Positions 23,501-37,500 of a DNA stretch of 64,000 bases are shown here, in pieces. The translations under genes and the position numbers were made by a program. Positions within the stretch are counted from its first letter, which is position 1, and the number at the start of each line of letters is the position of its first letter. The stretch spans positions 5,131,001-5,195,000 of the forward strand of contig NC_083514.1 in NCBI RefSeq assembly GCF_032362555.1, written 5' to 3'. A model generated the notes under the pieces. The model worked only from the letters and a program-made list of their open reading frames with translations. It did no database searches and was not told the DNA's origin. The DNA is from Amyelois transitella. Taxonomy: Eukaryota; Arthropoda; Insecta; Lepidoptera; Pyralidae.

Positions 23501-24006
23501 AGACCATTATGTCAAAGAACTTAATGTAAAGTAGGTAAGTAAAACCAAATTATTTAACTTAACGGACGAGCTTGCAAAAACAGAGCGAAAACGTGAATGA
23601 GTGATGTATGTAGATAATACAAAACAGGTAGGTAAGTGCAAGGTATTTTATAAATAAAAAAAACTTTAAATCATGGGGATTTCACTATATTTGTAGATTT
23701 TATAGTTTGGGATATTTTTTTTATACAAGTTAACAAATTATCAATTAACTTTTAAACTAAAAATATAAACAACTGTATACCTACTTACTAGATGTTTAAC
23801 ATTTTCGTACTGATGTAAAGTATCGCATTTGTGGAGAAAATATCAGTAAAATTGTAATTGTTTCGCACCTTTTATACTTATTATCTACATTTAACTAACA
23901 GTTTATTTGTCACCGGGATATAAGTAACAAGATCCTACAGTTAAACTTCATATGGAATTCATACTCTTGTAGGATTCGAAACGAGAGAATAAAACAACGG
24001 TACTTT
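20523..24006. other. 3' flank of chromodomain gene and repeat debris
   Basis: The first few hundred bases are probably 3' UTR. A copy of a LINE 3' end lies at 21965-22080, identical in layout to 17130-17255. Two weakly similar segments at 21288-21370 and 23290-23370 (both ACTATCGCTGT) look like fragments of one repeat. Near 22965-23060 is another dispersed-repeat block. No supported gene. Confidence 0.4.
21965..22080 (+). mobile_element. LINE 3'-end fragment
   Basis: It shares ACTCATCTCATTTTAAGTGG, GAGAATAAAGTTCTTTAAACC and the downstream CTCAAAAGCTGTTGACGGTT with 17140-17250. It is non-coding. Confidence 0.6.
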
Positions 24007-24390
24007 ATTTCTTACTCCTGGCTTTAGTCCCGGTTGCATCCTCACCTCTTTCGGAGAGGAGCCCGGGGTTTGGCTTTGACCATGGATCCTGGATTGGGTG
24101 TCATGTTTTTACACTAAGCGACTACCATCTGACCACCGCAACCTCTGCAGGTAAACCTAACTCGTATTGGATCCATGGTTACACATCCAGTTGCCTCAAT
24201 GTGCAGGTTTTATCACCGTAAGAGCATCGGTTAGTATTCAAACTTATGTACATAACTGTGAAAACAGTCGAACTGGTACATGGCCGGGGTGGGATTTGAA
24301 CCTGGACCTTTCTGCGCATCACGCATTTTATTCGGGCACCTTAACAATTCGATCCCCGACGGTCTATCAAAAAACGACCGTGCTCTGACA
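24007..24390. repeat. Lepidopteran dispersed repeat, copy 1
   Basis: It starts TACTTTATTTCTTACTCCTG and contains AGTCCCGGTTGCATCCTCAC and CATGGATCCTGGATTG. Shorter relatives are at 27068-27215 and 27286-27420. Probably a SINE; the two open frames across it are chance frames. Confidence 0.55.
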
Positions 24391-24661
24391 TTTTACCGTA
24401 TTACATGTATTTTAACTAATTTTTTTGAGGCTATGTGTACTAAGCCTTTTAAAATCAGTTTTATAACGGCGAATGGGAGGAAGGAGAAGGAACATGTGAC
24501 TGATACCAATCAGAGTGCACATGTCGTTTGATTAATGCTTATTTATTATTTTAAGTGTGAGTTCGGTTCATCAATTTGCAGGAAAGTGGACGTGAAATAA
24601 TACAATTTTTTTCTCGTTTAGAATCCTACGAAAGTTTATATATTTTCTAGGAAAACTATAA

Positions 24662-25360
24662 TCTATACTATACTAATATTATAAAGCTGAAGAGTTTATT
24701 TTGTTTGTTTAAACGCGCTAATCTCAGAAACTACTGAACCGATTTGAATAATTCTTTCACTGTTAAATAGTCTATTTATCGAGGAAGGCTATAGGCTACA
24801 TTTTATCCCGGATTTCCTACGGGAAACGTCAACAATGCAGGTGAAAGTTGAATGAGTCGGCCATCTGCGAGCTTTTCACGCGAACGCTGCGCAAACCAAC
24901 AAAGATATAGTAAAACAATGTACTAAAGATGTGAAGTACTAATTTTTTGCCACAAAAAAGTCCGCGAGAGCATATATCTATCTCTTAAGGTTTACTTACA
25001 ATAACCACTTTTATGTTAATTTTTTAAGATTATTTTTTATTTATAAACATAAGTTATTTTGAAACCAATTTTCTTTAATTCAGTATCAATCCTTATCCAA
25101 ATAAATATGTTTATTACTTTCGGCTTTTTATGTAGACTAAAATTGCCATTTACAGTATATAAATCAGACGAATAGGTTTTGAGATATAGTAGTTATAAGC
25201 AATTTGCAGCGAAACATTTAATACGCCGAACCAGCGTTCTTTCTAATACGCGTGACCGCCTTAGCAGCTATAATTGATAAAGCCGAGGAGGATGTTTGCA
25301 AAAATAAATATGATGCCCAAAATAACTATTCCACGCGGACGAAGTCGCGGGCACAGCTAG
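24662..25360 (+). mobile_element. Non-autonomous Helitron, about 700 bp
   Basis: It starts TCTATACTATACTAATATTA and ends with a GC hairpin (CGCGGACGAAGTCGCGGGCA) then CAGCTAG, followed by T. It is nearly identical over its whole length to 51087-51794, so this family moved recently. It has no coding capacity. Confidence 0.88.
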
Positions 25361-25591
25361 TAAAAAATAAAAGAAAACTATTAACTTACGGTTCTTGTTA
25401 TTTCCTGGTGTCATTATTATACTCGTATTACGCCGTTTAGTGTCGCGACTTCACAATCATCATGTCGTATACCATTCGGTAATAAGTCGGAGCTAAAAAA
25501 CATCAATGTTTTCACATACCTATTTGTTATTGTTATATAGTCTTACGTTGTTCGTGATGGTTAAACAAACATGTCATGCATATACGTCGTT

Positions 25592-28500
25592 TCATATTAT
25601 TCCTTCCAGATCGGGACGCGGCGGAGCCAGTAAAACCAATGTATGTTCCGACGGCGGCGACACCCGGCGCGGCGGCCGCGCCGGCAGCACCGCCACGTCT
25701 GCCGGCACGCGCGCGCCGCACGCGCCACACGTAGGCTCCGGCGTGCACGACGCGTGCACCGCGCGCGCGCAGTGCTGCGTGCGCACCGCCTCGCTCGCCA
25801 GCCGCCGCCCGCAGCGCACGCAGCGCCCGCGCACCGGCAGCCCGCGACCCGCCGCGCCCAGCGCGCGCGCCAACGCCGCGTGCGCCTCACGGCCCGCGAT
25901 CCGCGACGCGCACTGCCAGCCGCGCCGCCGCGTATCCGCGCACGCCGCCAAGGTGAGCGCTGCGCGCGTGGAGTCGCACGTGCGCGACACCAGCGTGTCT
26001 ACGGGCAGGTAGGCGGCCGCCTCGAGCAGCGCGGCGGGCGGGAGGGCAGGCGCGCGCCGCAGCAGCGTGTCCCAGAGCGCGGCGGCGGCGACGCGCGGCA
26101 GGGCGGCCGCGGCGCGCGCACACAGCGCCCCCGCGCGAGCGGCGAACGCGGTGACCGCCTCGTCGTCGTCGCTCGCCTCGAGTCTTCGCAGGAGCGTTTC
26201 GAGCGCCGCCTCAAAATCCCCGTTCGCCTCGAGACAGTCTGCTTCGGCGTCTTCGACCTTAGTCTCTCTAACAATAGCCAGTGCATCCTCCGGCCGGACG
26301 ATTCCCGGATTGTGTGTCAGAAACTCTTTCACCTCGCCCGGCCTGGTTGTGCACAAATTTCGAAGATGGGCAGCAGCGGCGTCGCCACGAAGTCGCCCAG
26401 ACTTGAGCAAAGAATTGCCAAATTCGAGAATACCTTCGCCGGATAACATATTAAAAACTGCAACGATGTAAGTCGAGTCGTCGTCGTCGATTAACGCCGC
26501 AGCAGCGCACGGGCGTAGTTTGACGAGAGTACAAAAGAAAAATATTCGCTCGTCAGCAGAAAATTTAGCAAATAGTTCACCATCGTCGCAGGTACATGTG
26601 CGGACATACTCGAACAATTCATCAAGGTCGGTGCCGGACGGTGTTTCGATTTTGAAGAAGTGCTCGAGCGCATTTTTCTGTCGTCCGAGCTGAGCTTCGA
26701 GCCACCACAATACACGCGATCGCGCTTTCAGCTGTTCTAGAAGTACAAACAAGGTAATTAATCTCGATTCCAATAGCCAAAAAAAGCGCGAGCTATAATG
26801 TCGCTACTCAACTGTCCATCTACGAATTCTAACACCTTACAAGAGTTTAACAGACCTGAGAGTTCTCCAGTGAGTTGCGAGTCGCGGCGTCGCAGTAGCA
26901 GCGCTCGCGCCGCTCGGTCAGCTCGCTCGCCGCTCCCGCGCAGTGCGAGTTGTAACGCGCCAGACAACACCTCGGCGTCGCTCGGCAGCGACCCACTACT
27001 TAGCTGCCCCGTTATGAACTCTAGCACTTCCACACGTGCGTTCTCGGCCTATGGAAGATAAGATCATACAAATTTCTTCTTCCTCCTGGCGTAAGTCCCA
27101 GTTCCATCCTCACCACTCTGGAGATGAGACTTAGACCACGGATCCTGGATTGTGTGAGTCACGTTTTTACGCAAAGCGTTTCCCATCTAACCTCCGCAAT
27201 TTCTATTAGCGGTTAACCTAAAAGTGGAAGTGAAAATTGCATAATCAATCGTTGACGTATTCGAAAGATATATATTTTATTTATATTTTCTTTCTGCTGG
27301 CGTTAGACAAGATTACATCCACATCTTTCTAGAAACGCGCATTTGACCATGTTCCCTTAAAAGGTTGAGTGTCAGATTTTAACATTAAGCGATTTCCATC
27401 TGATCTAAACTCATATTCCACATAGTTAAAACTACTTTTTTATCTCTACAGATACAAGGAATATTCGGCAACTATTCGGTTATCTATTCGGTATTCGGCC
27501 ATCTTTTCAAGTATTCGGTATTCGGCCCGACGGCGACGGTTAAAACTGAAAATAAAAGATGATTTTTTTTAAGAAAATATAAGTACCGGTAGAGTCGTAT
27601 GACTTTGACCCAATATTCGACAACATTTTTATTTTTGCATCATATTTCCGACGGTTTCAACTATATGTTTATATAAAAAATTTTGGCACATCACTAGGAA
27701 TACAAGGAAGCTGTATATATAAAAAATATAAGTTACGTATAAGTTTTCATACATATATTTTTTGTCAAACTTTGGGCCAAAGTTTTACTTAGGACCGGGT
27801 AACATTAGCCCGCTCCTTTTTTTTTGTCGAGTAATCGTAAGTTTATTTAAGGTTGGGAGAAAGTAATCATTCAGGCAACAAAACCAATTTTCATTAAATA
27901 AATCAACTTTTCTTTATTTTGCTAGTACAATTTTCATAGAACAAAGTAAGGAACACTTACCATTGCACAGCATGACTAGCAAGAATATAATATGTATATA
28001 TTTTCCAAATAAGTAACAAACAATGAAAACTCTAGATAATTAAACCTACTCCTATTAATATCAGACTCGAGATCAAACATTAGCACAAATTATCAGTTAA
28101 ATTGTCATATGAACGTTCACCAATTCATTTTTCATCTAATTCTGGGATTAATAATCAGCCTTTTTTTGGAACGCGAATTGTTCAGCTTTTAGACATGGCC
28201 ATCTCCAAAATTTCCCCCTTTTCATTACACCCACCATGAGCCCCTCTTCAGAAGTCGAAAGCACCTTGCCAGGATATATATGTGTTCCCCATCTCACAAG
28301 CACATGATCAGATCATCTATGTCAACATCATCTATTGTTATTTTTGTTTTTTGGGAATTGATGCCAAAGGAATGTCTTCATCTGATTCTTGGTTAAGGTC
28401 AACAGTATCGTTCGTTCGAGAAATAAACAAAAACATAACATAAGAATAATTTATATTATTGCCAGGTATGACTTTGGCCCATGGGCCAAAGTTATACGAA

Positions 28501-31500
28501 ACTTTTTTAACAGTTGCTTAATGTTTATTTTTCGCAATATCATAAAAACAACACATCGTATTTTAGAAATTCTACAACGCACTTGATTAATAACATATAT
28601 ACTTTAAAACAAAAATTTAAACTTAAACTCACCATTAAATAAACTTTTGTTGAGAAAGTTTGCACTGTAATATTTTAACGAAAATGAAACTTGTCAAATC
28701 GAGCTACAGTAACCAATCAGAACAAAGTCCGACAGTGCTAAAACTGTTTTACCCACTGTGTTACAACGCTATCTATTGATTATGACGTGTACTTTTACGC
28801 CCTAGTCTCTGAGAATGGTGTGGCGGGAAGATCAAACTTTTTCCAAGTTTGGGACGAAGTCACCCATAAGGGCCAAAGTCATACGACTCTACGGTATTTT
28901 TAAAGAAATAACAAATTCAGTAATTATATTGTGACACGATTTACTAGCAAATGAAACAAACACTCCCTTCTCGTCGCTTGATCATGTCCGTTCAGCGACA
29001 AGTCGCTGCGTGTTACACGTGTTTCTCTCGCCGAATATTCGGGGCTTCGGCCAGGGATATGGCCGGAAATTCGGTATTCGGCGAAATCACTATTCGTTGC
29101 ATCTCTTGTTAAAAGCTAGTTTTACGAGAACATACCTTACCTCTAATAGCGGAGTGAATGCCAGTAATGCTCGTGCGATTCGCAGTCGGTTCTGTTTCCC
29201 GAGCGGCCCCGTGAACGGCGGCTCTAGTGCACTCTGTTCCAGGAGTCTCACGGCTGCCGCCGCGTCGTGCTCCACCAGCACGCGTAAGGGGGACCGCCCC
29301 TCTACACCTGACTAGTCATCAATAAAAAATATAAAAACCACAAACACATACACCAAAAAATATGTAGCAAGAAGTATGCAAGGATTGTGGTAAGAAAATT
29401 TTATAAAAGTGGAAACATGTAGGTAGGTACTCCATGAAATTCCCCTCATTGAAAGTGGCGTGATTTTATGACGTGACATAGCCTATCTCCGCTCACCTCG
29501 TCAGCCAGCAACGTGTGCAGCGCGTCGTGGCGGGCGGAGGGCCGCGCGTGGTCGGGCAGTGGGCGACCGCCGGCGCCGCGGCCCGCCAGCGCGTCGGCGG
29601 CCGCCAGCACGAGTGCGGCGCCCGCGCACGCGCACGCCGCGCCGCCGCCACATGATTGGGACACATGCGCCACTAGCGAACGCATCGCGCCGCTGCTGCC
29701 GCCTAAAAGTTAAGTTCAGAATAACAACAAACATAATATCTTCTATCTTCCAATTGGTATGGCCATTATCATGAATCTCTAGGTTCAGCGTATTTAATTA
29801 TTTAAGAGTACCAAATATATAAAAAAAACTACTTTTTTGCGGTCTAAGTGTTCACTAAGAAAAGTATTACTGAAATTCCCGATAAACGCATTCCCGATAC
29901 TCTAGTCTTTTATAAAATATTACAACTAGCCTCAAAAATACTCAAAAACCAAATTGAAAGAGATGGAGAGGTCCTAAATTCCTTGTTAACAAGGCAATAT
30001 GTTAATTTGGTACATTTCAAAAAATGATTTTAAAAGTATTCATATCTATATCTACCAAGTGCCGCGGCTACAGCTCCCACGGCACGCCACAGTTTCTTTT
30101 CTCTTGCGAAAACGCTGGCGCGGTGCGGGTCCAAGGACGTGAGCGGCAACGAAGCTATGACTCTCTCTACTAGACCCGGCTCGAAGTCAGCCAGGCGTTC
30201 TATTAATTGCTGTATTGAAAGTTGTACACAGAATAACGGTTAGGTTCGGATTGAAATTGAACATTGGTTTTACCTTTTTACTTCTGTTACTTAGAGAAAA
30301 GAGGTTACAACTGGTCGCTTACAAAAAATAAAAAATACTATTTTACGACTTTGATGTTCTCTATAGAACTCAAATCATCAAACAAATGAGAAACAATACG
30401 ACCAATTCATTGTTTGTATTAACAAGTTCAATTTAAGAAACATTTCATGTTAAAATCAAAGCGCATAATCTAAATAAACTAAGGGAAAATCGTATACGTC
30501 GGAAATAAACTCTTGTTTAGAGTTTATTTCCGACGTATACGATTTTCCCTTATTTTTCGAATATTTTCATCAAGTCTTAAAGTTTAAAACGGTAACCTAT
30601 CTCCCGAATTATTCCCGGCATTATCATTGAGCCAAACAGCTGAACGTGGCCTATCAGTATTTTCAAGGCTGTTGACTCTGTCTACCCCGCAAGGGATATG
30701 GACGTGTGATTATATGTACATATGTATGTAATCTATATAATGAAATAACTCTTACTCATAAGAATTAATATCTTTGTGTAGTGATGATGCTTAAAATGCA
30801 CTTTTAATTTACATTAATATAAAATATTTCTTTTCTTTCTCGTTACCTTTTCTTACTTTCTACATGGGGTCGGCACGGTATACTTTCATAATACGGTATA
30901 ATTTCATAATAATTACCGATTTTATTTCATCTCATTATACAGTCCATCATTTTCATAACAGGGGTTCAAAGGAACAACCTCCATTAAAAAATATATACAA
31001 AATTTGCCTATATCTACCTGAGTAGCATCAGGGGCTGGAGCAATATCTGTTAGTTTGCACATAACAACTGCGTCGCCCAAGGCTTCGACAAATGCGTTTT
31101 CGCTAGAACACTGCTCCCACAATGTGCACCAAAGCTCTTCCCTGAAACAATAGGGAATATTCATGATATTTTTATGGTCTAAATTTATCAATTACGCTAT
31201 TTTAACGTCCAAAACAAAATAACATATTTAATATATCATAATCCACACTAACAAAGAAGATACAACATTTGTGTGTTGTAACAAATAAACTTTAAAACTA
31301 CGGAACCAATTTCAAATATTCTTTTACCATTAGAAAGCTGCATTATCCGAAAGATTTCATCTTTATATTAAATCTAAATATTTGTAAAGTAATCCGGGAA
31401 GAGTGTGCTCCCTCTTCTTGCGTGCGCTGGCCACACGGTTTATACGAGGGCGACACTGAAAGTTTTTAGAACTGGCCATTTATTATTTATATAATAAAAA

Positions 31501-34500
31501 ATTAATTCGGATTTCAAAAATGGAACTCTTTAGCAATAATAATGAGTAAAAATTTCATTAAATTATCATTATTTTTGTAATTTGGCGACAAGGTGAAAAT
31601 AATTCGTGTCAAAAATATGAATTTAACGCGAGAAAATTTTCGAGCAATGATTTTTTATGACTTTCGGTGTAAGTTAACTCAACAAGAAAGTTACAATAGG
31701 CTTCGATTGGCCTTTCATAATGAAGCCCCATCTCGTGCCACTGTTTACAACTGGTTCAATGAATTTAAGCGTGGTCGGTCTAATCTCACCGATGATCTGC
31801 GTGAGGGACGGCCTTCTACGGCGACGACTGAAGAAAACATCAGTGTTGTGCGGCGTATGGTAGAGGCTGGCAAAAGAGTTACCTATCAGCAGATTCGGAC
31901 AAGTCTAGGCATTGGTATGAGCCAAATCCATAAAATCCTCCATGAACATTTAGAGGTCAGGAAGCTTTGTGCCCGGTGGATACCCCATAATTTGACTGAG
32001 GCCCAAAAACTCCGTCGTGTTAATTGGTGCCGTGATATGATTGAAAAATTTAACGGAGGTGACTCAAATGCCGTTATCGACATACTTACGGGTGACGAAA
32101 GCTGGATTTATTGTTACATACATACATACATAAAATCACGCCTCTTTCCCGGAGGGGTAGGCAGAGACTACCTCTTTCCACTTGCCACGATCTCTGCATA
32201 CTTCTTTCGCTTCGTCCACATTCATAACTCTCTTCATACAAGCTCGGCGGTTTCGGGTACTTTTGACCTGACCCTTTACCAGGACGTCCTTAATTTGATC
32301 AAGATACGTTCGTCTAGGTCTTCCCACTCCGACCTTTCCCTCCACACTCTCCTTGTATATCTGCTTAGTCAACCTGCTTTCATTCATCCTCTCCACATGA
32401 CCGAACCATCTTAACATACCCTTTTCTATTCCTGTAACTACATCTTCTTTCACATCACAACATTCCCTTATCACGCTGTTCCTTATCCTGTCACTCAATT
32501 TCACACCCATCATACTCCTTAACGCTCTCATTTCCACTGCATTTATTCTGCTTTCATGCTTCTTTTGCCATACCCAACTTTCACTCCCATACATTAATGT
32601 CGGGACCAACACGCCCCTGTGCACAGCCAGTCGAGCCTTTTTGGATAGTTTCTGACTGATTTATTGTTATGATCCAGAAACTAAAAGGCAGTCGGCCCAG
32701 TGGGTGTTTCCGTTCGAGGAGTTGCCCACAAAAGTGAAGGGAGGTCGAAGTGTGGGGAAAAAAGATGGTGGCTTCGTTCTTCGGAAGGACAGGCCATTAC
32801 GCAACAATTATTTTAGAGGATCAAAAAACAGTTAATGCAGAGTGGTACACAAATATTTGTTTGCCACTTGTCTTTGAAAACGACCTCGCAGCAGAATCCT
32901 CCATCACGACAACACCTCGGCGCACACCGCCAGGCGAACCATCGACTTTTTAAAGACATCAAATGTGGAATTACTGGGTCACTCGCCACACAGCCCCGAC
33001 CTTGCACCTTGTAATTTCTATTTATTTTCCCCAAAATAAAAGAAAAACTTCGCGGTAAACGTTTTGTGAACGCTGAGGAAGCAGTCGCTGCGTTTGAAAG
33101 GGCCGTCGAAAAGACACCTAAGGAAGAGTGGGCAAGGTGCTGTTATATCGAAAATAACATGCTTTAAAATATAAAATAAAACTGCTGAGTTTCCTATTCC
33201 ATTGACGTCAATGCAATAGGAAACCGAAGCGCGGATATTTAAATTATATTATTGATTTTCTAAAAACTTTCAGTTTGACCCTCGTATGTGCATAAAATAT
33301 ATTACAAAAACGTTGCAACATACCAACAAATAAAAATATGAATGAAGGAAATTTCACTTAATTCCACCGATAAGAGTTAGCTCTTTTTAAAAGAAGTAGT
33401 TCTATAAAAAGGTTCTATAATTAACTTTTAGGTATTTTATATTAATGTAAATTAAAAGTGCATTTTAAGCATCATTACTACACAAAGATATTATGAGTAA
33501 AAGTTATTTCATCATCAAGATAATTTTACGGATATAGAGTAGTTTACCCATTACAGCACATTAATTGGATATATAAATTCTGAAATATCATGAAATTTAA
33601 ATGCGCGCTCTCCGAATTATTTTAACTTTTGACCGCTGTTCAAAGTCGTACAGACTTTGAATGGATGGATTGTTCGAATGGATGGAATGTTTTGAGTTAA
33701 ATAAGAGAACTATTGCGAACAGTGCGTGTGGAGACACGGGTTCAAATCCTACCTCTGCTGTACTAATGACTCTTATGAATAATAAGTTATGTACATTCAT
33801 TTTTGTGTTAACAGATGCTCTAACGGTGATAGGAGATATTTTTTATTTTAATTAGTAAAAATATATTAGGAACTTCTACACTTCTTCTAATGTAACAATT
33901 ATTGTGATGAAATTTATCCGCTGGTTCTTTCGCGAAAATTTCTCTCGGAACACTTAGTAAACTTTGTATTCCGAAGTTGTTGGTCCCAGCGCATCGGCTA
34001 GCTAAGGTAGAAATCATGTTCAATCAAATGCGACAGTATTTTAAAATCAACAATTTAAGCTGTGGCCGGCTGGGCTCTTTGTGTGAGTGATAAAATAAAA
34101 ACTTAACATAGATTAACTTAGTCTGTATTCGCGTTTTACATAGGGGCGTGTTGATCCCGACATTAATGTATGGGAGTGAAAGTTGGGTATGGCAAAAGAA
34201 GCACGAAAGCAGAATAAATGCAGTGGAAATGAGAGCGTTAAGGAGTATGATGGGTGTGAAATCGAGTGACCGGATAAGGAACAGCGTGATAAGGGAATGT
34301 TGTGATGTGAAAGAAGATGTAGTTAAAGGAGGAGGATGAATGAAAGCAGGTTGACTAAGCAGATACACAAGGAGAGTGTGGAGGGAAAGGTCGGAGTGAG
34401 AAGACCTAGACGAACGTATCTTGATCAAATTAAGGACGTCCTGGAAAAGGGTCAGGTCAAAAGTACCCGAAACCGCCGAGTGTGGATGAAGCTAAGGAAG

Positions 34501-37500
34501 TATGCAGAGATCGTGGCAAGTGGAAAGAGGTAGTCTCTGCCTACCCCTCCGGGAAAGAGGCGTGATTTTATGTATGTATCAATATTGAAATAGATTAGCG
34601 ATCCCGAAATTGAATCTGTGGCAGATTTACAATAAAATGGTTGTGGCGCACTAAATATTAATGTGGCTAATATTTTTCAATTTTAAAATAGTCGTAGTAA
34701 TCCTAGTACTGCGTGCAAAGTGTGAAATGCCCCTTAAAAGGTCATGAAAATAATATTTAATTTTTGAAAACAGTCGAAATCCTAGAACTGCGTGCAAAGT
34801 GTGAAATACCTCTTAAAAGATCATGAAAATAATATTAAATTTTCCCACTCTTTACCGCCGTCCGCGAACTCGACTTCACGAGTTTGAGTAAATGAGACCA
34901 GAATTGAAAAGATGGCAAGAATTGGGATAATTTTAGAAAAAAGAAATTACCACATACCTCAAATTATACTTCAAGCACAGCTTGATGACCTGATCGGCCA
35001 CTTTTTTATTTCCCAATATATTTGGTCTCTGAGCCAAATGGTTAATGAAATCTTTCGCTTCATTTTCCGCGTCGCCACTGTTCGCGAGCTCGAGTAGTTT
35101 GAGTGCTTGCAGGTGATATCCAGAACGTATGAGCGCATGTACTCTAGCGAGCATGTCGCGCGGTCGAACGCGCACGATGCCGCGGCGGCCGAGCAACGCG
35201 AGCGCGCTGTCCGCCACGCACGCGCCGCCCAGCGCGCTCACGCCAGCCGTACACATAGCGCGGGAGACGCGACCGTCCGTCCATACGCCCTAAAAACAAT
35301 ATTAAGCGTTACTTTTATGCAGAGTTCCAGACGGCGAATTGATGCCTTATCAGAAAAAAAAAATATCTTCATTCTACTCTTGAGAATTTTACTTACATAC
35401 AAGTACGTCTTTATTTCTTAGGTCGCGCGTCCAGCGCGTCAAGTCTCATAAAGACTGAAAGGCACCTACAGCTATAGGATGGAATAGAAATTCAGAAAGT
35501 CTAAAATAATCCAAGAATAAAAAGCCTTTCTTAATTGACATTTACAATCCGCACGGGAAGAGAAGCAGCTAGCACACTAGACACTTTGTTTTTTATTCTC
35601 TACTAATCCAGCATTTTTTATGCACTAAATGAACGCCTACTGTGTTGTTTATTTTCTAATTCTAATGGAAATAATCTTTGCCATTTAAAAATTAACTACA
35701 TCCTTTTTATACAGTCACCATATAATACTGACCTTGAAAAAAGCCGAAGCATAAACAGGTTCAATATGAGAAAGATCTAGTGGTTGACTATAATCATCTC
35801 CCCATAACCGAAGATTTTCATCAGAATCAAAAATAGCCAAACTTCCGCCCAGCCATCCCAGCCACAATGGTGTAGTTTTTAATTCCGCTCGTTTTATTGG
35901 CAGAAGAGCTATTGATGAGCCAGTAATATTTACTGATAACCATTGCAATGTTATTGAACGTGCGCAAATAAGTATCCTGGGATCTGTTTCACACCATTCT
36001 AGCACTGGCAGAGTGTCGGGTGGACCACCGAGACGAACTCCCGCCGCACGCCCACCCGCCACTATGATAACCCTTGAGAGGGTGGCCAAAGCTAAAATGC
36101 GCGCATCGCGAGCCTTCATGGCTACCACTTCTCCTCTAGCTCCCGAAAAGAGGCACGAAGTACGAGCTGATCGAACTCCTAGAGGTCGTGAAAACTTAAT
36201 AAGCCAAACAGAGCCACCCGTATCGAGTGCTAGACCTGCAGTGCCTGCCCAAGTCACTCTTAATATGCCCCATATTTCTCCTCCTAAAGTAACCCTTCTC
36301 AGCAGTAATCCTTTTGTACTTTCATACTGACAAATAAGCCCTCGAGCATATCCCGCTAAAAGGCGTGTAGCATCACTATTATATGACAAGCAGGAAACTG
36401 CTCCACAGTCTGCATTTGAATCACAAACCCATCGTAATATTTGTTCAAAAAATGACAAGAGATGTCCATGAGCTGTCCCTACTGTCAATCTGCCATCTTT
36501 TGCAACACCAAGAGTTGTGACTACACCTGTGGATGATCTTTCCTGTAAAATAATTAAACAAAATATTCATAAAAACAATTTCCTGCAATAAAAGCTTATT
36601 CAGTGTCATTATGAATTTCATTTAGAAGGGGCATGAAAAGATTTCTCTGAAGAAGCCACCACTTAAACAGGAAGATACCTTTAGTTCAGCTGCTAAACCT
36701 CAACTTAGTTCATTTTTCTCAAACTGTGGATTTTAAATTCTTAATAAAAAATTAAAATTGTTTACAATACAAATCAAAGTCAAAATTGTTATTTTATTGC
36801 ATGCATGGTAAAAATGAAACCCTTCATTGTCAAGTGTTCATCAGAGCAAGGATATTTGAAAATAACAGAGTTGAAACTTAACTCATGCCACACTTTACTG
36901 TAAAGTTACCAAAATAAATATATATAGATAAAATATTATATAGACAATAAACTTACTGTCAATGTAAAGAAATGTCAATGCATTAGCTTTACCCGTAAAA
37001 GTAAACCTATCATGTTCAATTATAGCTTCAACGGAGTAGTTATAGACAGAACTAAACTTGCTCGAGATTTGGGAGTAATTTTTGATAATAAAATGATTCT
37101 CTGCGATCATATAAATCATATTAAGGACAAAGCTTTTAGAAATCTCGGTTTTGTTTTGCGCATTTATAATTCATTCTCTAAATTATCTGCCATAAAAGTT
37201 ATTTATTTTGCCTATGTCAGAAGCATACTTGAATATGCATGTCCTATTTGGTCTCCCTTCTATAATATTTACATTTACATTAATCAATAAGAACGTATCC
37301 AAAAAACATTTGTTAATCATCTTAATTATCGTGCCCGCAGACCCTACGAATCATACGAAAACAGTTGCCGCGCGCATGGTTTGCTTACCCTAGCCCAACG
37401 ACGTACTATCGCCGATATGTGTATTTTATATGACATAGCAAGACTGGATTGTCCTGATTTGATTGCCAACATTTTTTACCGAACCCCATTGACTCGGACG

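Larger units (their letters stand above)
31445..33284 (+). mobile_element. mariner transposon split by a LINE
   Basis: Terminal inverted repeats: CGAGGGCGACACTGAAAGTT at 31445 and the reverse complement CGAGGGTCAAACTGAAAGTT ending at 33284, with TA on both sides. A 541-bp LINE fragment (32117-32657) lies in the transposase gene. Without it the element is about 1.3 kb, normal for mariner. It lies in VPS8 intron 4. Confidence 0.9.

Noticed and set aside
24280..24310. GGGATTTGAACC as part of a tRNA gene
   Set aside because: No cloverleaf could be built around it; it lies in a dispersed repeat.
25643..26471. Long plus-strand frames of 267 and 134 codons
   Set aside because: They lie antisense to the GC-rich last exon of VPS8, are dominated by Arg and Ala, and show no domain; the VPS8 reading is supported by homology.
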